A DNA stretch of 64,000 nt from Pleodorina starrii (GCA_030267565.1 BRXU01000066.1:1-64000); one strand, 5' to 3'. Shown: positions 1-10,042, counted from the first letter of the stretch. A program made the numbers and translations. The notes: a model not told the origin generated them from the sequence alone.

Positions 1-182
1 CCGGCAGCTGGTGAGAGATCGTCTGGGGACACGCGCCTGGAACCGGGGACGAACAGCCTGGTGGACGTGCACATCGGGGGCTGGAATCCGGCAAGAAGCT
101 CGGCGATGAGGCCCGCGCCAGCCCGAAGTTCATCCATAACCGATCCGCGGGATCGGTTTCCGGATGGGCACCGGAGAATGAG
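1..182 (+). pseudogene. OmpR/PhoB-type response regulator, C-terminal remnant
   Basis: Translating across frames gives VDVHI, then GDEARAS, then RGIGFRMGTGE followed by a stop. This is the order of the winged-helix recognition helix and C-terminal hairpin of OmpR-family regulators (family pattern VDVHI-RRLRRKL...IHTVRGxGYR). The pieces lie in different frames, so at least one indel is present, and the 5' part lies outside the window. A decayed sensor kinase follows immediately on the same strand, the usual regulator-kinase operon order. It is unlikely to make a working protein. Confidence 0.6.
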
Positions 183-184
183 CG

Positions 185-1404
185 AGCACTGTTCTTAACA
201 AGCCCTCGCTGGTTCCTGGAAGCCCGTTGACGGTTGGCGGTTGATGCTGGCCCAAGACCCGCGGTGCTGTTGATCGGGTTGATTCATCGTGGTCGTGACC
301 ACGCGGTGCTGGTCCGGGGTGACCGAACATGTTTCTACCACGAGCTCTGTCGAGTCGGGTCACGCCGATTGAGGCCCTCGGGCTGGTGCCACTCCTGGAG
401 GACGCCTTTCCGCTCGGTGAGGTCTCCACGGCCCTGGCCATCGGCGGTGTTGCCGGCTCTCTACATCGCCGGGCTGCTCACCTTTCTACCTTTACGGCAC
501 GATCGGGCGGTTCTCCCCTGGCCTCTTTCAGGGCACCGCCGCCGGTGAGGTGGCCGCGGGCAACTACGATGTCCGGCGTCACCTCCACCAAGCTGGGCCC
601 GGAGTTCGACGCCGTGGCCTCCTCTTTCAACGAGATGGCGGCCAAGTCTCAATAGCGCGGTGGACCACCACACGGCAGCGCCAGATGCTCGCCGACCTAG
701 CCCACGAGATCGCGCACGCCCACTGGCCAGCCTCAAAGGCCACCTGGAAGGGGTCGAGGACGGGGTGGTCGCCCTCAGATGCGCACACCCACCGGCATCC
801 TTCACACAGCCCAGATCACCCGCCTGGAGCGCCTGGCCCGCGACATCCGCCAGCTCCACCGCCCGCCGAAGAGGGCATGACCCGCCTGCAGCTCACCCCC
901 CAAGACCCGGAGCATTTCTGGCGGTCCAGGCGTTCGCGGCCATCGAGCCCGTACGCCGCCGGCAAGGGTGTGTCGATCACCGCGGTGAGCACCGGCCCGG
1001 AGAACGCCCCGGTGGCCGCTGGACCCGGAGACGGATGGGCCAGGTGCTGGAGCAACCTGCTGGAGAACGCCCTGCGCCACACCCCGAAACCGGGGGCCAC
1101 CATCATCCTGCGCACTCGACCACATCTCCGCCGAGGCGGTCACTGTACCAAAAACCGTCACCCGACACCGGTGAGGGCATCAGTGCCGAGAGCCTCCCGC
1201 ACGTCCCATCGAGCGCTTCTAAACCGCGCGAACACCAGGCCGGGCGGCCCACCGCGGCGGCTCGGGGCTGGGCCTGGCGATCAGCAAGGCGCCTCGTCGA
1301 GGCCCAGCGGCGGAACCCCTGGAGGCCACCAGCGACGGCCACGCGCCGGGGCGCCAGCTTTCCGGATCCCACCTGCCCTACCCGTCGACGCCCCACCGGC
1401 CTGA
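185..1404 (+). pseudogene. Sensor histidine kinase, multiply frameshifted
   Basis: Landmarks of a HAMP histidine kinase appear in order but in different frames. A hydrophobic stretch (YIAGLLTFLPL) lies near 460-500. A HAMP end (GPEFDAVASSFNEMAA) lies near 600-650. The H-box (LADLAHEIAHP, then LASLKGHLEGVEDG) lies near 690-760. The N-box (LLENALRHTP) lies near 1060-1085, the G1 box (DTGEGISAESL) near 1165-1195, and a G2-like stretch (SGLGLAISKALVEA, after correction) near 1260-1300. At least four indels separate them. The protein would have paired with the response-regulator remnant just upstream. The same heavy indel load is seen in the next two genes. Confidence 0.75.
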
Positions 1405-1554
1405 ACACTGGGAGCACCTCGGACCTAAGGCTGAAAAACGACTGCGGGCCGTGCCCGCCACCCAAGAGCTTTCGGAGCTTGGTGACGGGCACGGCCTGCG
1501 GCGGTGCAGAGGGCACATACCTTGCGCGAGGTTCACCAGTGGTCCCTCCGAGCA

Positions 1555-2790
1555 CGAGCCGGGGCGGGTGGCCTTTCACGCTGAGGCTGACAAACCCGTT
1601 CCAGCGGGCCCTGGCCCAGGGCGCGGTACCAGGCGACCGCGAACAAGGCCAGCCAGCGTCACGTGGATCAGGGAACCACAGGTAACGGACTGGTCCCAGT
1701 AGTGGAGCTCGAAGGACAGGTCCCACCAGGTGAGCGGTGTACAGGGTCAGAGGGTCAATGACGCCCAATCGCTGCCAGCGGCAGCAGCCAGGCCTCGGCC
1801 TTGCGGGCGATCAGCAGGAAGGCCACCGAGCACGGCCAGGCTCACGACCCAGAGCTGGTCCGCGGATCGCCAGCGGGGTGGTTGGTGTGCGGTGGTGGCG
1901 ATCCGCCAGCCACCACACCCGGTGGAGGTCGGCAGGGAGTCCGGTCCCCCAGATCAGGACCTCGGCGAGTTCCTCCTCACCGAAACGAGGAGGCGTCACA
2001 GCAGCCGCTGGTAGCCTCCGAAGGGCGTAGAGCAGGAAGTAGGAGGTGGGCCTGAGCAAAGATCGCGATCCCGACACCGATGACCAGCAGGCCGATCTGC
2101 ACCTCCTGCTTGTCGCAGGTTCAACCGGCCCAGACCCACTTGCCGACCCCAGCAGATAAGTCATGTACGGCAGGGCTGGGTAGGTCCCGGTGAGCCAGCA
2201 ACTGGGAGGCCGTGGGCCCCAACGGCTCCGTCAGGACGGTGGTGATGGGTGGCGATTGTAGTTGCTCCAGGCGGGCAGCTCGTTGAGCAGGGCCCTGCCA
2301 TCAGCAGCGGGGACACGAGCCCGAAGACCGCCGCGGAGATGAAGAGTACCTTCGGCCCGGCGTGCAGGGAAGGGGATTGCCAGCAGGGAAGAACACCCCG
2401 TAGTAGATTAAGAATGTTGTACCGCCGGGGCGGTCTTCGGGCATCAGCGTCTCCCGATCCACAGCCCCACCTGCCGGCAATCCAGCACGGCCCGTATCGC
2501 ATCGCCAGGCCGATCCGTCGGCGGTCATCGCCTTGCCTTCGTGCGGGTGGCTTCCGCCGGAAGTCAGGGCCAGTCCCACCCCGGCCAGCAGGGCGAACAG
2601 GGCTGCGGAGTCCCCGGAGAAGATCCGCCAGGTGAAGCTGGCCTCCCCGGTCTCCTCGTTCCAAGAGGGCAGGATGTGGATGGCCATCAACCCGGACCAG
2701 CGCCAACCCCCTCGCCGCATCGATCCCCACCAACCGGCGTGTGGGCCGGATCAGTGCATCGTCGAGTCTCCCGAATCGGTTCTCTCCGCT
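1555..2790 (-). pseudogene. DUF418 / heparan-alpha-glucosaminide acetyltransferase-like membrane protein, frameshifted
   Basis: On the minus strand the N-terminal landmark RLVGIDAARGLAL is followed in another frame by LMAIHILPSWNEETGEASFTW and SGDSAALFALLAGVGLAL, then by LIYYGVFFPA and GPKVLFISAAVFGLVSPLLM. The C-terminal part has ELAEVLIWGTGLPA and LTLYTAHLVGPVLR. The start resembles the DUF1624 acetyltransferase-like domain, and the LTLYTAHL motif with its surrounding helices is typical of DUF418. Such proteins are polytopic inner-membrane proteins of poorly known function. Several frameshifts break the gene. Confidence 0.75.
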
Positions 2791-3470
2791 CGTGACATCG
2801 CGCTCAGACTCCCCTGATCGAGCCGGCCCTTCCAGGGCCAGCGAAGTGTGCGGGCCCGTCGGGGGTCGCGTCCATGGCCCCGGGGCATCCGGAGCCGATC
2901 TAACTTCAGGGTCTCGTCCACACTTGACGCCCACCTCGCGGGATCTCAAGATTCCGTCAAGATTCCCACCCCACGGAGTTGCGCCGTCGGTGCGTGCCTC
3001 CGGCGCCTGCTCGACGTCACAGTGGCCGCAAGAACATCGTCCTGCACGGCCAGGGTTTGTCCCGAGCGCGCGTCCGATTCCCACGATGGGACCACGGGGG
3101 TCGTTGCACCCGTGGAGCAGCCCGCCTCCCGACAGGGCAGGGGGTGGGAGACCAATAAGCGAAACCAGTCGGGCCGGTGGACGGGGAACGAAGCGGTGGG
3201 CCGTGGAGGCTTCCGTGTGTGCGGACCATCTAGCGGGCGCAGGCCAACTGGGCCCCTGCGCCGCCCAGCAATGCAGGGGTCAATCGGGTCGCCGGTGACC
3301 GGACCCCGGTGCTGGGGGTGGCCGGGGCCGGCGGTAGATTTTCGGCGTTGCCGCCCCGTCCCCTTGTCCACTTTTCGAGGAGCGGCCGTTCAGGAGTCCT
3401 CCATGCCGCGTGTCGTGTGTTCGGTCAGCCCCTCACCCCCGCTAACCAGCCGGCACCACCTACGGATCCG
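2791..3470. other. Gene-free stretch
   Basis: About 680 bases between two divergently oriented pseudogenes. I see no coding signal with actinobacterial third-position bias and no clear hairpin. It may hold the original divergent promoters. Confidence 0.4.
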
Positions 3471-5519
3471 ATGTCGACGTCCGGCAGGTGGCCCGGTATT
3501 CGGGGTTCCGCCCCGAGGTGCAGGGCCTGCGCGCGGTGGCGGTGCTGCTGGTGGTGGTCTACCACGTGTTCCTCGGCGGGTCTCCGGGGGCGTGGACGTG
3601 TTCCTGCTGATCTCCGCGTTCTTCCTCACGCTGTCCTTCGTGCGCAAGCTCGAGGCAGGCCGGGCCCCTGGCCCTCGGGGGCGGTACTGGTTGCACTGTT
3701 CAAGCGGCTGCTGCCGCTGGCGGTGCTCACGATCCTGGCCACCCTGGTGGCAGTGGAGCTGCTCTAACCCCGGCTACGACGTCGGACGCTGGCGCGCCGA
3801 GGCGCTGGCCTCGGTGTTCTACGCGGAGAACTGGCGCTGGCGTTGTCCGCGGTGGACTACTACGCGGCGCGGTGGATCACTCCACGGCCTCGCCGTTCCA
3901 GCACTCTGGTCCCTGTCCGGTCCAAGGCAGGTGTTCTGCTGTGGCCCCTGGTGTTCGGGGCGGCCTGGTGGCTGCACCGGCGGTTCGGGTGGCGGCCGGT
4001 GCCGGTGTGGCGGTGTTCTTCGCGGCGATCTTCGCGGCCTCCCTGGCCTGGTCGGTGTACTCCCACCATCCGTTCAGCAGGATTCGCCTACTTCGACACC
4101 CGCACCCGGTTGTGGGAGTTCGCCCTCGGGTCGCTGCTGGCCCTGGCGCGGCCGTACCTGAATCCGCCCCGGGCCAGCCCGGGTGCTCCTGGGCTGGTTC
4201 GGGCTGGTCAGCATGGTCTCGGTCGGGGTGCTGGTGGACGTCCAAGGCGCCTTCCCGGGGTGGATCGCGCTGTGGCCGCTGGCCTCGGCGGCGGCGATCA
4301 TCGTGGCCGGCCGAACCGGGTCCCCGTTCGGGTCGGGCTGGACCGGATCCTCGCCTCGGCGCCGTTGGGGGTGCGGCTGGGAGACTGCGCCTACGCGCTG
4401 TACCTGGTGCACTGGCCGCTGCTGATCACCTAATCTGTGCTAGCGCGACCGCCCGATGGCCGGGCCCCGCTCCGGGGTGGTGCTGGTGGTGCTCTCGGGT
4501 GGTCCTGGCCGTGGTGATCACCCGGTTTGGTCGAAGACCGGTTCAAGGCCTGGGCGTGGCCGGAGCAGAACAAGCGCGCCTGGCGCTCACGGTCGCGGTG
4601 AGCCTGGCGGTGGTCGCCGTGCCCGTGCTGTCGCTGCAGCAGGTCCAGGACCGGCGGGCCGCCGAGGTGCTGGCCGCCGCCGATCGCAACAACCCCGGGG
4701 CCGCGGCCCTGCTGCCGGGCTTCCAGTACCAGGGTGACCCGGAGGCGGAAGCGATCCGGTGGTCACCGGCGACTACTACCAGAAACCAGGGCTGGGTGAG
4801 TGAGCCCTGGCCCGGCCGAGCTCGGATCGCCGACAGCTATCAGCAGTGGTGCTTCGACACCGTCCCCAACGCCGATCCCGCCGCGACACTGATGGTCATC
4901 GGCAACAGTCACGTGCACATGGGGATTCCCCGCGATCGAGAACTGGCCAAGGCCAAGAACTGGCGGGTGGTGACCTATATCCGCGGTAACTGCATTACTC
5001 CTCCGTCGAGGAACAGGTCGCCGACCACCAGGAATGCGCCCGATGGTTGGAGGGCACCGACCCGTGATCGAGGCCGTGACCCCGGAGCTGGTGCTGGTCC
5101 AGGGCACCCGCAGCAACCGATGAGAACGAGGAACAGGTCACCCCCGGGATGGAACACCGCCTCCGTAGCCGGGCGGAGCGCGGCATCCAGGTCATCGGGC
5201 TGCGCGACAACGCCCGCTTCGACTTCCTCCCCGCCCAGTGCGCCGTGGACCACGGGGCCGACGCCCCCCAGTGCGCTGCCTCCCACGTGATTCTGGCCCG
5301 GACAGCCCGCTGGACCCGGTGGCCGGCGAACTGGCACAGGTCTCGATGGTCGACCTGGGGGATCTGATCTGCCCCGAAGGCACCTGTGTGCCGGTTATCG
5401 GCAACGTGTACACCTACTGGGACAACAATCACCTCACCGTCGAATACGTCCGGACCCTGGCACCCATGTTCACCCAACGCGTCCAGGAAGCCCTCACCAG
5501 CGACGGGGCCCCCTACTAA
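3471..5519 (+). pseudogene. Acyltransferase-3 / SGNH-hydrolase membrane protein (OatA-like), frameshifted
   Basis: The N-terminal acyltransferase-3 motif RPEVQGLRAVAVLLVVVYH can be assembled across frames near 3510-3570. Membrane segments follow (DVFLLISAFFLTLSF, LLWPLVFGAAWW, ALYLVHWPLLIT). A C-terminal SGNH-like domain starts with MVIGNSHVHMGIP near 4890-4930 and ends with YWDNNHLTVEYVRTLAP near 5420-5465. In the family these proteins O-acetylate peptidoglycan or surface glycans. At least five indels separate the pieces and no single frame covers more than about a quarter of the protein. The presumed start is the ATG at 3471. Confidence 0.8.
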
Positions 5520-5575
5520 CCCCGACCACAAAGCGGGCAGCTCGAAGCCTGGGCGCTGCTGAGCTCGCGGAGATC

Positions 5576-5601
5576 CGCCTCTAACCGGGCCATATGTAAA
5601 G
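5576..5601 (+). repeat. Dispersed repeat R, copy 1
   Basis: Contains CTAACCGGGCCATATGTAAA followed by G. The same core recurs at 9961-9984 in the same orientation, and at 61969-61992 inverted. Copies 1 and 2 bracket the block of small unknown genes between 5.7 and 9.9 kb. Confidence 0.8.
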
Positions 5602-5704
5602 CGATTCCTGGCCAGCTCGACGGTTGGGATCAGGGGTGAGTGGAGAGGTCGGTGCGGTCGCTGGAGAGGATGCTGCGGACGAGTTGCTGCTCGGCGCCAG
5701 GACT

Positions 5705-6277
5705 CTACAGCTGAGCCAGCCGTTCCCGTAGCTGCGCGATCTCCCGGTCCATCGACGGCTCAGCGAGGTTGCTCTGGGCCCAGGCGAAGAACCGCTGCGC
5801 CTCATCGAGCAACGAATCGAGGAAGGGGACGGGCTCCACCATCACCCGGGTCTCGTCGGTGGAGAAGAACACCTTGTGCTTGACCGTCTCCAGCACCACC
5901 GGCAGCGGCTGGTCCGGGTAGTAGGTCTTCCCGCGGCCGGTGTCCAGGAACTCCTCGACCACATGGAGCAGGTAGCACCACAGCGCCAAGACGTGATCCA
6001 CCGCCCCGAACGGCAGCAGCTCGGCCCCCTGGTAGCGCAGCCGGATCTCGCCCTCGCTCCAGTCCCGGTCCCGTCGCCGACGGGACTGCCACAGCGCGGC
6101 GGCCTCGGCCTCGTGCTCGAAAATGTCCAGCAGGTAGTCCTGAGGATTGGCGGCCACCTTGGCGGGGTCAAAGATCGGTCCGCCCTTGAGGATCAGCGTG
6201 GTGCTGCTCAGCCGCGCAGTGCGCTGGTACTGCGCCCACGCCGAGTCACCCGTGGTGGCCGCCCGTGGCTTGCTCAC
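5705..6277 (-). CDS. Hypothetical protein, coupled to zinc-ribbon protein
   Basis: A protein of about 190 residues that I do not recognise. It is acidic to neutral, mainly helical in appearance, with the motifs GGPIFDPAKVAANPQDYLLDIFEHE and VVLETVKHKVFFSTDETRVMVEP. No membrane segment or signal peptide is visible. A longer reading starts at the ATG at 6316. I prefer the GTG at 6277 because it overlaps the TGA of the upstream zinc-ribbon gene in a GTGA arrangement, so the two are probably translated together. Intact, unlike the genes before 5.5 kb. Confidence 0.7.
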   Translation of the reverse strand: MSKPRAATTGDSAWAQYQRTARLSSTTLILKGGPIFDPAKVAANPQDYLLDIFEHEAEAAALWQSRRRRDRDWSEGEIRLRYQGAELLPFGAVDHVLALWCYLLHVVEEFLDTGRGKTYYPDQPLPVVLETVKHKVFFSTDETRVMVEPVPFLDSLLDEAQRFFAWAQSNLAEPSMDREIAQLRERLAQL

Positions 6278-6501
6278 GAGGCGGGCGCCTCGTCGAGTCG
6301 GTGCAGCTCGCTCCACAGCGGCGGCCGGCCGCGCAGGAGAAGGAACTGCTCGATCGTCGTCAGGGGTGGACCCGGCAGCTCATCGGTGGCCTCCCACACG
6401 CCGTCGCACTCATCGCACACGCGGATGGTCTCGTTCGTGGCGGCCACCTGCCAGGTGGCAAGGACACCGGTGTCACAGACAGGGCACTCATCGGGGTTCA
6501 T
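6274..6501 (-). CDS. Small CxxC zinc-ribbon protein
   Basis: 75 residues with CPVC near position 6 and CDEC near position 33, a two-knuckle zinc-ribbon arrangement. No other domain is present. A purine-rich stretch (AAGGAAGGAGC) lies just upstream of the ATG. It is the first gene of a two-gene unit with the hypothetical protein that it overlaps by four bases. The function is unknown; such ribbons often bind nucleic acid or a partner protein. Confidence 0.75.
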   Translation of the reverse strand: MNPDECPVCDTGVLATWQVAATNETIRVCDECDGVWEATDELPGPPLTTIEQFLLLRGRPPLWSELHRLDEAPAS

Positions 6502-6656
6502 CGCAGCTCCTTCCTTCGGATTCCTCCCGGCCAGGTACCGGGATCGTGATACGGATCGGCCGAGGACCCCGCCGCGCTGTGGCGACAGCGCTCACGAGGT
6601 CCTCGAGTGATCAGATTCTGCCCCGGATCACCCCGGCGGCGGAAGACCGCGCCTCT

Positions 6657-6684
6657 CCCCCCCCCCCCCCCCCCCCCCCCCCCC
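6657..6684. repeat. Homopolymer of 28 C residues
   Basis: 28 consecutive C lie in the intergenic space between the gene at 6741-7244 and the gene at 6274-6501, both on the minus strand. The tract is upstream of the zinc-ribbon gene. A tract this long is prone to slippage and could vary promoter spacing; it could also be an assembly or sequencing artefact. Confidence 0.85.
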
Positions 6685-6740
6685 GCCGGCAGCGCCCATC
6701 CGGGACCGTGTGGGTGCGCCCGGGGGCGGCCCGCCCTGGC

Positions 6741-7244
6741 TCAGAGGTGAGTGGCGAGAATGGCGCGGCCACGGATGAAGACATCTCGGATGAGCCGTTG
6801 TTCCTCGACCGTGAAGCAGGGCCGATATTCCTCCCCGGCAGGGGTGACGCTGGGGAGGTTGTTGCCGAAGAACAGCTTGTCATAGCACTGCTGCCACGCC
6901 TCTCCGGTGTCATCGAGGGTGGCCGAGACGCTGCGGGCGATGTCGGCGAACAGATTCCACGCATCCAACACCTGCGCGCAGATCGCCTCAGAGGCGGGAA
7001 GCTCCAGCAGCTCCTCGACGTCGTCGAGAACCTGCACGGCCCCATCGCTGTCCTCCAGCTCGAGGCCGTGCCGGGCGGCCACGGTGGTGAGGTCCTCGGT
7101 GGTGAAAGCGGTGACGATTCTCCCGTCCAGGACGAGGACCGCGTCGGTGTCCTCGTCAGTGACCTGGGTGCTGTCGTCGGTCTGCCAGATCAGTGCACGG
7201 TCGCAACCGTTGAACCGGACCCACACCGGATACGAGAGCCTCAT
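6741..7244 (-). CDS. Hypothetical protein, 167 residues
   Basis: Not recognised. The N-terminal half (MRLSYPVWVRFNGCDRALIW, then VTDEDTDAVLVLDGRIVTAF) looks beta-rich. The C-terminal half (LDAWNLFADIARSVSATLDD...KLFFGNNLPSVTP) looks helical. It is acidic and has no signal peptide or membrane segment. The two-layer acidic build and the clustering with other small acidic genes recall contact-dependent or polymorphic-toxin immunity proteins, but no toxin gene is visible nearby, so this is only a suggestion. Confidence 0.65.
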   Translation of the reverse strand: MRLSYPVWVRFNGCDRALIWQTDDSTQVTDEDTDAVLVLDGRIVTAFTTEDLTTVAARHGLELEDSDGAVQVLDDVEELLELPASEAICAQVLDAWNLFADIARSVSATLDDTGEAWQQCYDKLFFGNNLPSVTPAGEEYRPCFTVEEQRLIRDVFIRGRAILATHL

Positions 7245-7303
7245 TCCCGCACCCTACCCAGCAGGCGCCGACAGAACGGGCACCCGACTGCCCTGGGCGG
7301 GCC

Positions 7304-7648
7304 TCACACTTCCTCGATGCGCAACTCCGCCAGAGGTGGGTGGTGATCGGCGTCGGCCCAGGTGATCTCCACCCCGCCGGCGTGGCCCTGCTCGTGCCAC
7401 AGATACACGCCCAAGGCCTCAACGGGGGTGGCGTCGCTGACAGCGTGGAACCACAGCGGACACTCGGTGTTCTCCGGAAGCCGGGGCGTGTTCGGGTCCA
7501 CGGTGAAGTCGAAGCAACCGCAGTCCTGGGCCTCGGTGATCCTCAAGGAATCGAACTGTTCTTTCAGCACCGGTGCCAGCGGGCCGCTGTGGAGCAAGAT
7601 CTGGGACAACAGCCGCCGCTGAGAACCGGTCGGCGGTGTCTCATCCAT
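7304..7648 (-). CDS. Hypothetical protein, 114 residues
   Basis: Not recognised. Contains CGCFDFTVD near residue 43, CPLWFHAVSDATPVEALGVYLWHEQGHAG, and an acidic C-terminus (ELRIEEV). It is predicted cytosolic. It lies in line with other short genes on the minus strand and has an immunity-protein-like size and charge. The start is the ATG at 7648. Confidence 0.65.
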   Translation of the reverse strand: MDETPPTGSQRRLLSQILLHSGPLAPVLKEQFDSLRITEAQDCGCFDFTVDPNTPRLPENTECPLWFHAVSDATPVEALGVYLWHEQGHAGGVEITWADADHHPPLAELRIEEV

Positions 7649-7917
7649 CCGGACAGCCTATGCACTGCCTGGCCAGCCATCGCCCGGCACGCCACACGTG
7701 GCCCAGCAAGGCCAGCACAGTCGGGCATCCCAATCGCAGTTCCAGGAGGGTCTGTCTTTCGGGCCCGGAAGCCGGCCGTGGACGACGGACCGGACGAGAC
7801 AGCTCTATGGGCAGGGCACCGAGGAAAAGTGCCGACCGAGGCGCCATTCAAGGCCGTCCACCTCGACTCGCAGGGCCGGCACCGTACCCCGGCGAAACAG
7901 CCGCCGTCGCCGTTCGA

Positions 7918-8221
7918 TGCACCCTTCCCGTGAAGGTAGGCGCGCATGACCAGGCAGAGCCGTCGCAGCTCGGCTTCTTTCTCCGCCTCCACGTCGTCGT
8001 AGTCGAAGAGGGTGACCTGAACCTCCAGCTCAGGAACAAAGGCATCCATCCACTCGTAACTGGCCCGGATAATGGCTGCGCGGGCCATTATCGGCGCGGC
8101 GACTCACCTGCACCCCGTGCAGCCAGGCATCATCGCTGGAGCTCACGGTCGTCACGGCGAACGTCTCGTCGAACACCTCAGCAACGACCCGGTAGAGCAT
8201 GGCTTTGATGTCGATGGTCAT
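7918..8221 (-). pseudogene. Small hypothetical gene broken by one frameshift
   Basis: The start is MTIDIKAMLYRVVAEVFDETFAV at 8221. The frame is lost after DDAWLHGVQVS near 8090, and coding resumes one frame over as AAIIRASYEWMDAFVPELEVQV followed by an acidic helix (DDVEAEKEAELRRLCLVMRAYLHG). Both halves have good codon bias, and together they make one protein of about 100 residues. The 3' end is approximate. The product is not recognised. Confidence 0.55.
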
Positions 8222-8384
8222 GAGGGGAGTCTCGCAGGTGCTTCCCGCCCCACGGCACGCTGGCGAACCCCCACGGCAACGGCAGGGGCCGGCATTTGGA
8301 AGGCGTGGATCCGCCCCGTAGGGAGGACCGGAGAACGCTGGTCTCTGCGATGGTGCCGTGTCATGACCGGGCACCGGAGGGGCG

Positions 8385-8993
8385 GTGTCAGAATGTGCCG
8401 TGACCAAGAAGAGCCAGTCCCGGAAGAAGTTGCTCGCGACTCTGCGCGAGTCCCTTGCCACGGCCACCCCGGTGCGGATCCAGCGGGCGGTGGAGCCCGA
8501 GGAGGTGCTGCAGGGGGTGGTCCTGGAGCTCTCGGAAGAGTGGGTGTTGCTGGCTGATATCCGCGACGGGGCCTACCTCGACGGCTACCGGGTGCTCCGC
8601 CTGACAGACCTCGTGCAGGTGGTACTGGAGACCACCTTCCTGTCCTTCTTGCACCAGCACAATGTCTGGCCCCCGGCACGTCCCTCCACCGGGTTCGCGC
8701 TTTCGGATCCGCGCACGATCATCACCGGCGCTGTGTCTGCGACCGGGGTGGTGTGCGTGTATCGGGAGGCGAAACGGCCCGGGAAACTGTTGATCGGCGT
8801 GCCGGTCCAGTGGAGAAAGAAGAGCCTGTGGCTGCTGCCCGTCACGCCCCAGTGCCATTGGGAGCAGCTCATGGACAAGGTCCGGCTCAAGGACGTCACC
8901 CAGGTGAGCTTCGGCGGAGACTACGAAACAGCCGTGCTGGAGGTCGCCGGCCCCATGCCGCCTCGGACCCATCCAGTGCCTGACCCGGCGTAA
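8385..8993 (+). CDS. Hypothetical protein, 202 residues
   Basis: GTG start preceded by GGAGG at 8376-8380. After a Lys/Arg-rich start comes a domain with VEPEEVLQGVVLELSEEWVLLADI and GYRVLRLTDLVQVV, a beta-barrel-like pattern seen in many small actinobacterial proteins of unknown role. A second beta-rich part follows (ITGAVSATGVVCVYREAKRPGKLLIGVPV). No membrane segment is seen. It is the only plus-strand gene of the 5.7-9.9 kb block. I do not recognise the family. Confidence 0.7.
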   Translation: MSECAVTKKSQSRKKLLATLRESLATATPVRIQRAVEPEEVLQGVVLELSEEWVLLADIRDGAYLDGYRVLRLTDLVQVVLETTFLSFLHQHNVWPPARPSTGFALSDPRTIITGAVSATGVVCVYREAKRPGKLLIGVPVQWRKKSLWLLPVTPQCHWEQLMDKVRLKDVTQVSFGGDYETAVLEVAGPMPPRTHPVPDPA

Positions 8994-9079
8994 GCCCACC
9001 ACGGCAGAACCAAACCAGACACCAATCCCAACTGCACGGCCTTGGGCGTGGAATGGTGGGCGGCATCAGGGGCGTAGCT

Positions 9080-9502
9080 CTACGATCGCGCCCGGCGCCG
9101 AAGAACGAGGGCAAACACCGCAGTCAGCGCCAGGATCAACAGCGAAATCCAAAAAAGCCACTGTCCGAGCGGATACATGTCGACGACGACCGGGGGCTGC
9201 CCGGCATCTCGATGGGGGTAGCCGCAGAAGAACGTCGGGGGAAGGAACGACATCTCTCCGGTGATGTTCCCCTGATCCGTTGCCCCGAGTGCCTGCGCGC
9301 TCTGCGACGGCCCCTCACTGAGGCAGACGTACTGAGGACCGTCCCGGACGGCTACCCCATGTCCGAGCTGATTGAAGCCCCACAGCAACAGTGCGAGCAT
9401 CGCCACGATCCGGTTGGCGAAACGCCAATCACTGAGCTCCATGCCAGCTCTCGGAGCGATTGAGGTGTCCGGTCCCCGGTAAGCCGGCGCAGGCGTGCTC
9501 AT
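9080..9502 (-). CDS. Small membrane protein with two predicted helices
   Basis: 140 residues. Helices are at about 31-48 (IVAMLALLLWGFNQLGHG) and 115-134 (LFWISLLILALTAVFALVL), followed by a positive tail RRRARS. The loop between them carries two cysteines (VCLSE and FFCGYPH) that could form a disulfide outside the membrane. No known family is recognised. Confidence 0.65.
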   Translation of the reverse strand: MSTPAPAYRGPDTSIAPRAGMELSDWRFANRIVAMLALLLWGFNQLGHGVAVRDGPQYVCLSEGPSQSAQALGATDQGNITGEMSFLPPTFFCGYPHRDAGQPPVVVDMYPLGQWLFWISLLILALTAVFALVLRRRARS

Positions 9503-9653
9503 GGCCTGAGCCTAGGCCTCAGCGTCCGCACGCCGCCTCAGTCCTGTGATGACCCGCCGCGGCTTCGAGCTCGAGCCCCGCCAGAACGGCCTCGATCACT
9601 TCCTATTGGTCCATACGACGTAGCAGCCACCGACTATCGAGGAATGCCCTTTG

Positions 9654-9881
9654 TCACTCACGGTCCCCATGGGAGCGACCGCTGGCCCGTCGTGTGGCCC
9701 GCGCTGAGCTGGCTGCGGCGGCGAAGAATCCGATGGCAACAGCCCACAGCCACACAGCATCGAGGAGGTAACCGATCAGGATCAGTGCGACGGCGACCAT
9801 GAGCAGGAGCATCGTCTGCGATTTCCACTTCACGGCTTCTCCATGGGTCAAGGGGGTATCGAGATACTGCCGTCTAGCCAC
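9654..9881 (-). CDS. Very small membrane protein, 75 residues
   Basis: Two adjacent hydrophobic segments (TMLLLMVAVALILIGYLL and AVWLWAVAIGFFAAAA) are followed by an Arg-rich tail. Typical of small actinobacterial membrane proteins of unknown role. It is the last gene before repeat copy 2. Confidence 0.6.
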   Translation of the reverse strand: MARRQYLDTPLTHGEAVKWKSQTMLLLMVAVALILIGYLLDAVWLWAVAIGFFAAAASSARATRRASGRSHGDRE

Positions 9882-9960
9882 GCTACTTAGGCTCTTCGCG
9901 CGCGGGAATCGTTACTTGTGGGGACTGCGCAAAGCGCAACCTCCACCGCAGCACGGCCCG

Positions 9961-9984
9961 CCGCTAACCGGACCATATGTAAAG
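9961..9984 (+). repeat. Dispersed repeat R, copy 2
   Basis: CCGCTAACCGGACCATATGT followed by AAAG: one mismatch to copy 3 over 24 bases, and the same orientation as copy 1. About 35 bases upstream are also partly shared with copy 3 (CCTCCA, CGCA and GCC-CCGCCG blocks), so copies 2 and 3 are more alike than copy 1. Confidence 0.8.
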
Positions 9985-10042
9985 CCGGGGCTCGGGGCCT
10001 CCAGGTGGTTCGGGTGTCTGGGGCACCCTCGGCCTTCCTCGC

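Noticed and set aside
6147..7346. Plus-strand frame of about 400 codons across the small-gene block
   Set aside because: It runs through the poly-C tract (reading as a proline string) and opposite two well-biased minus-strand genes.
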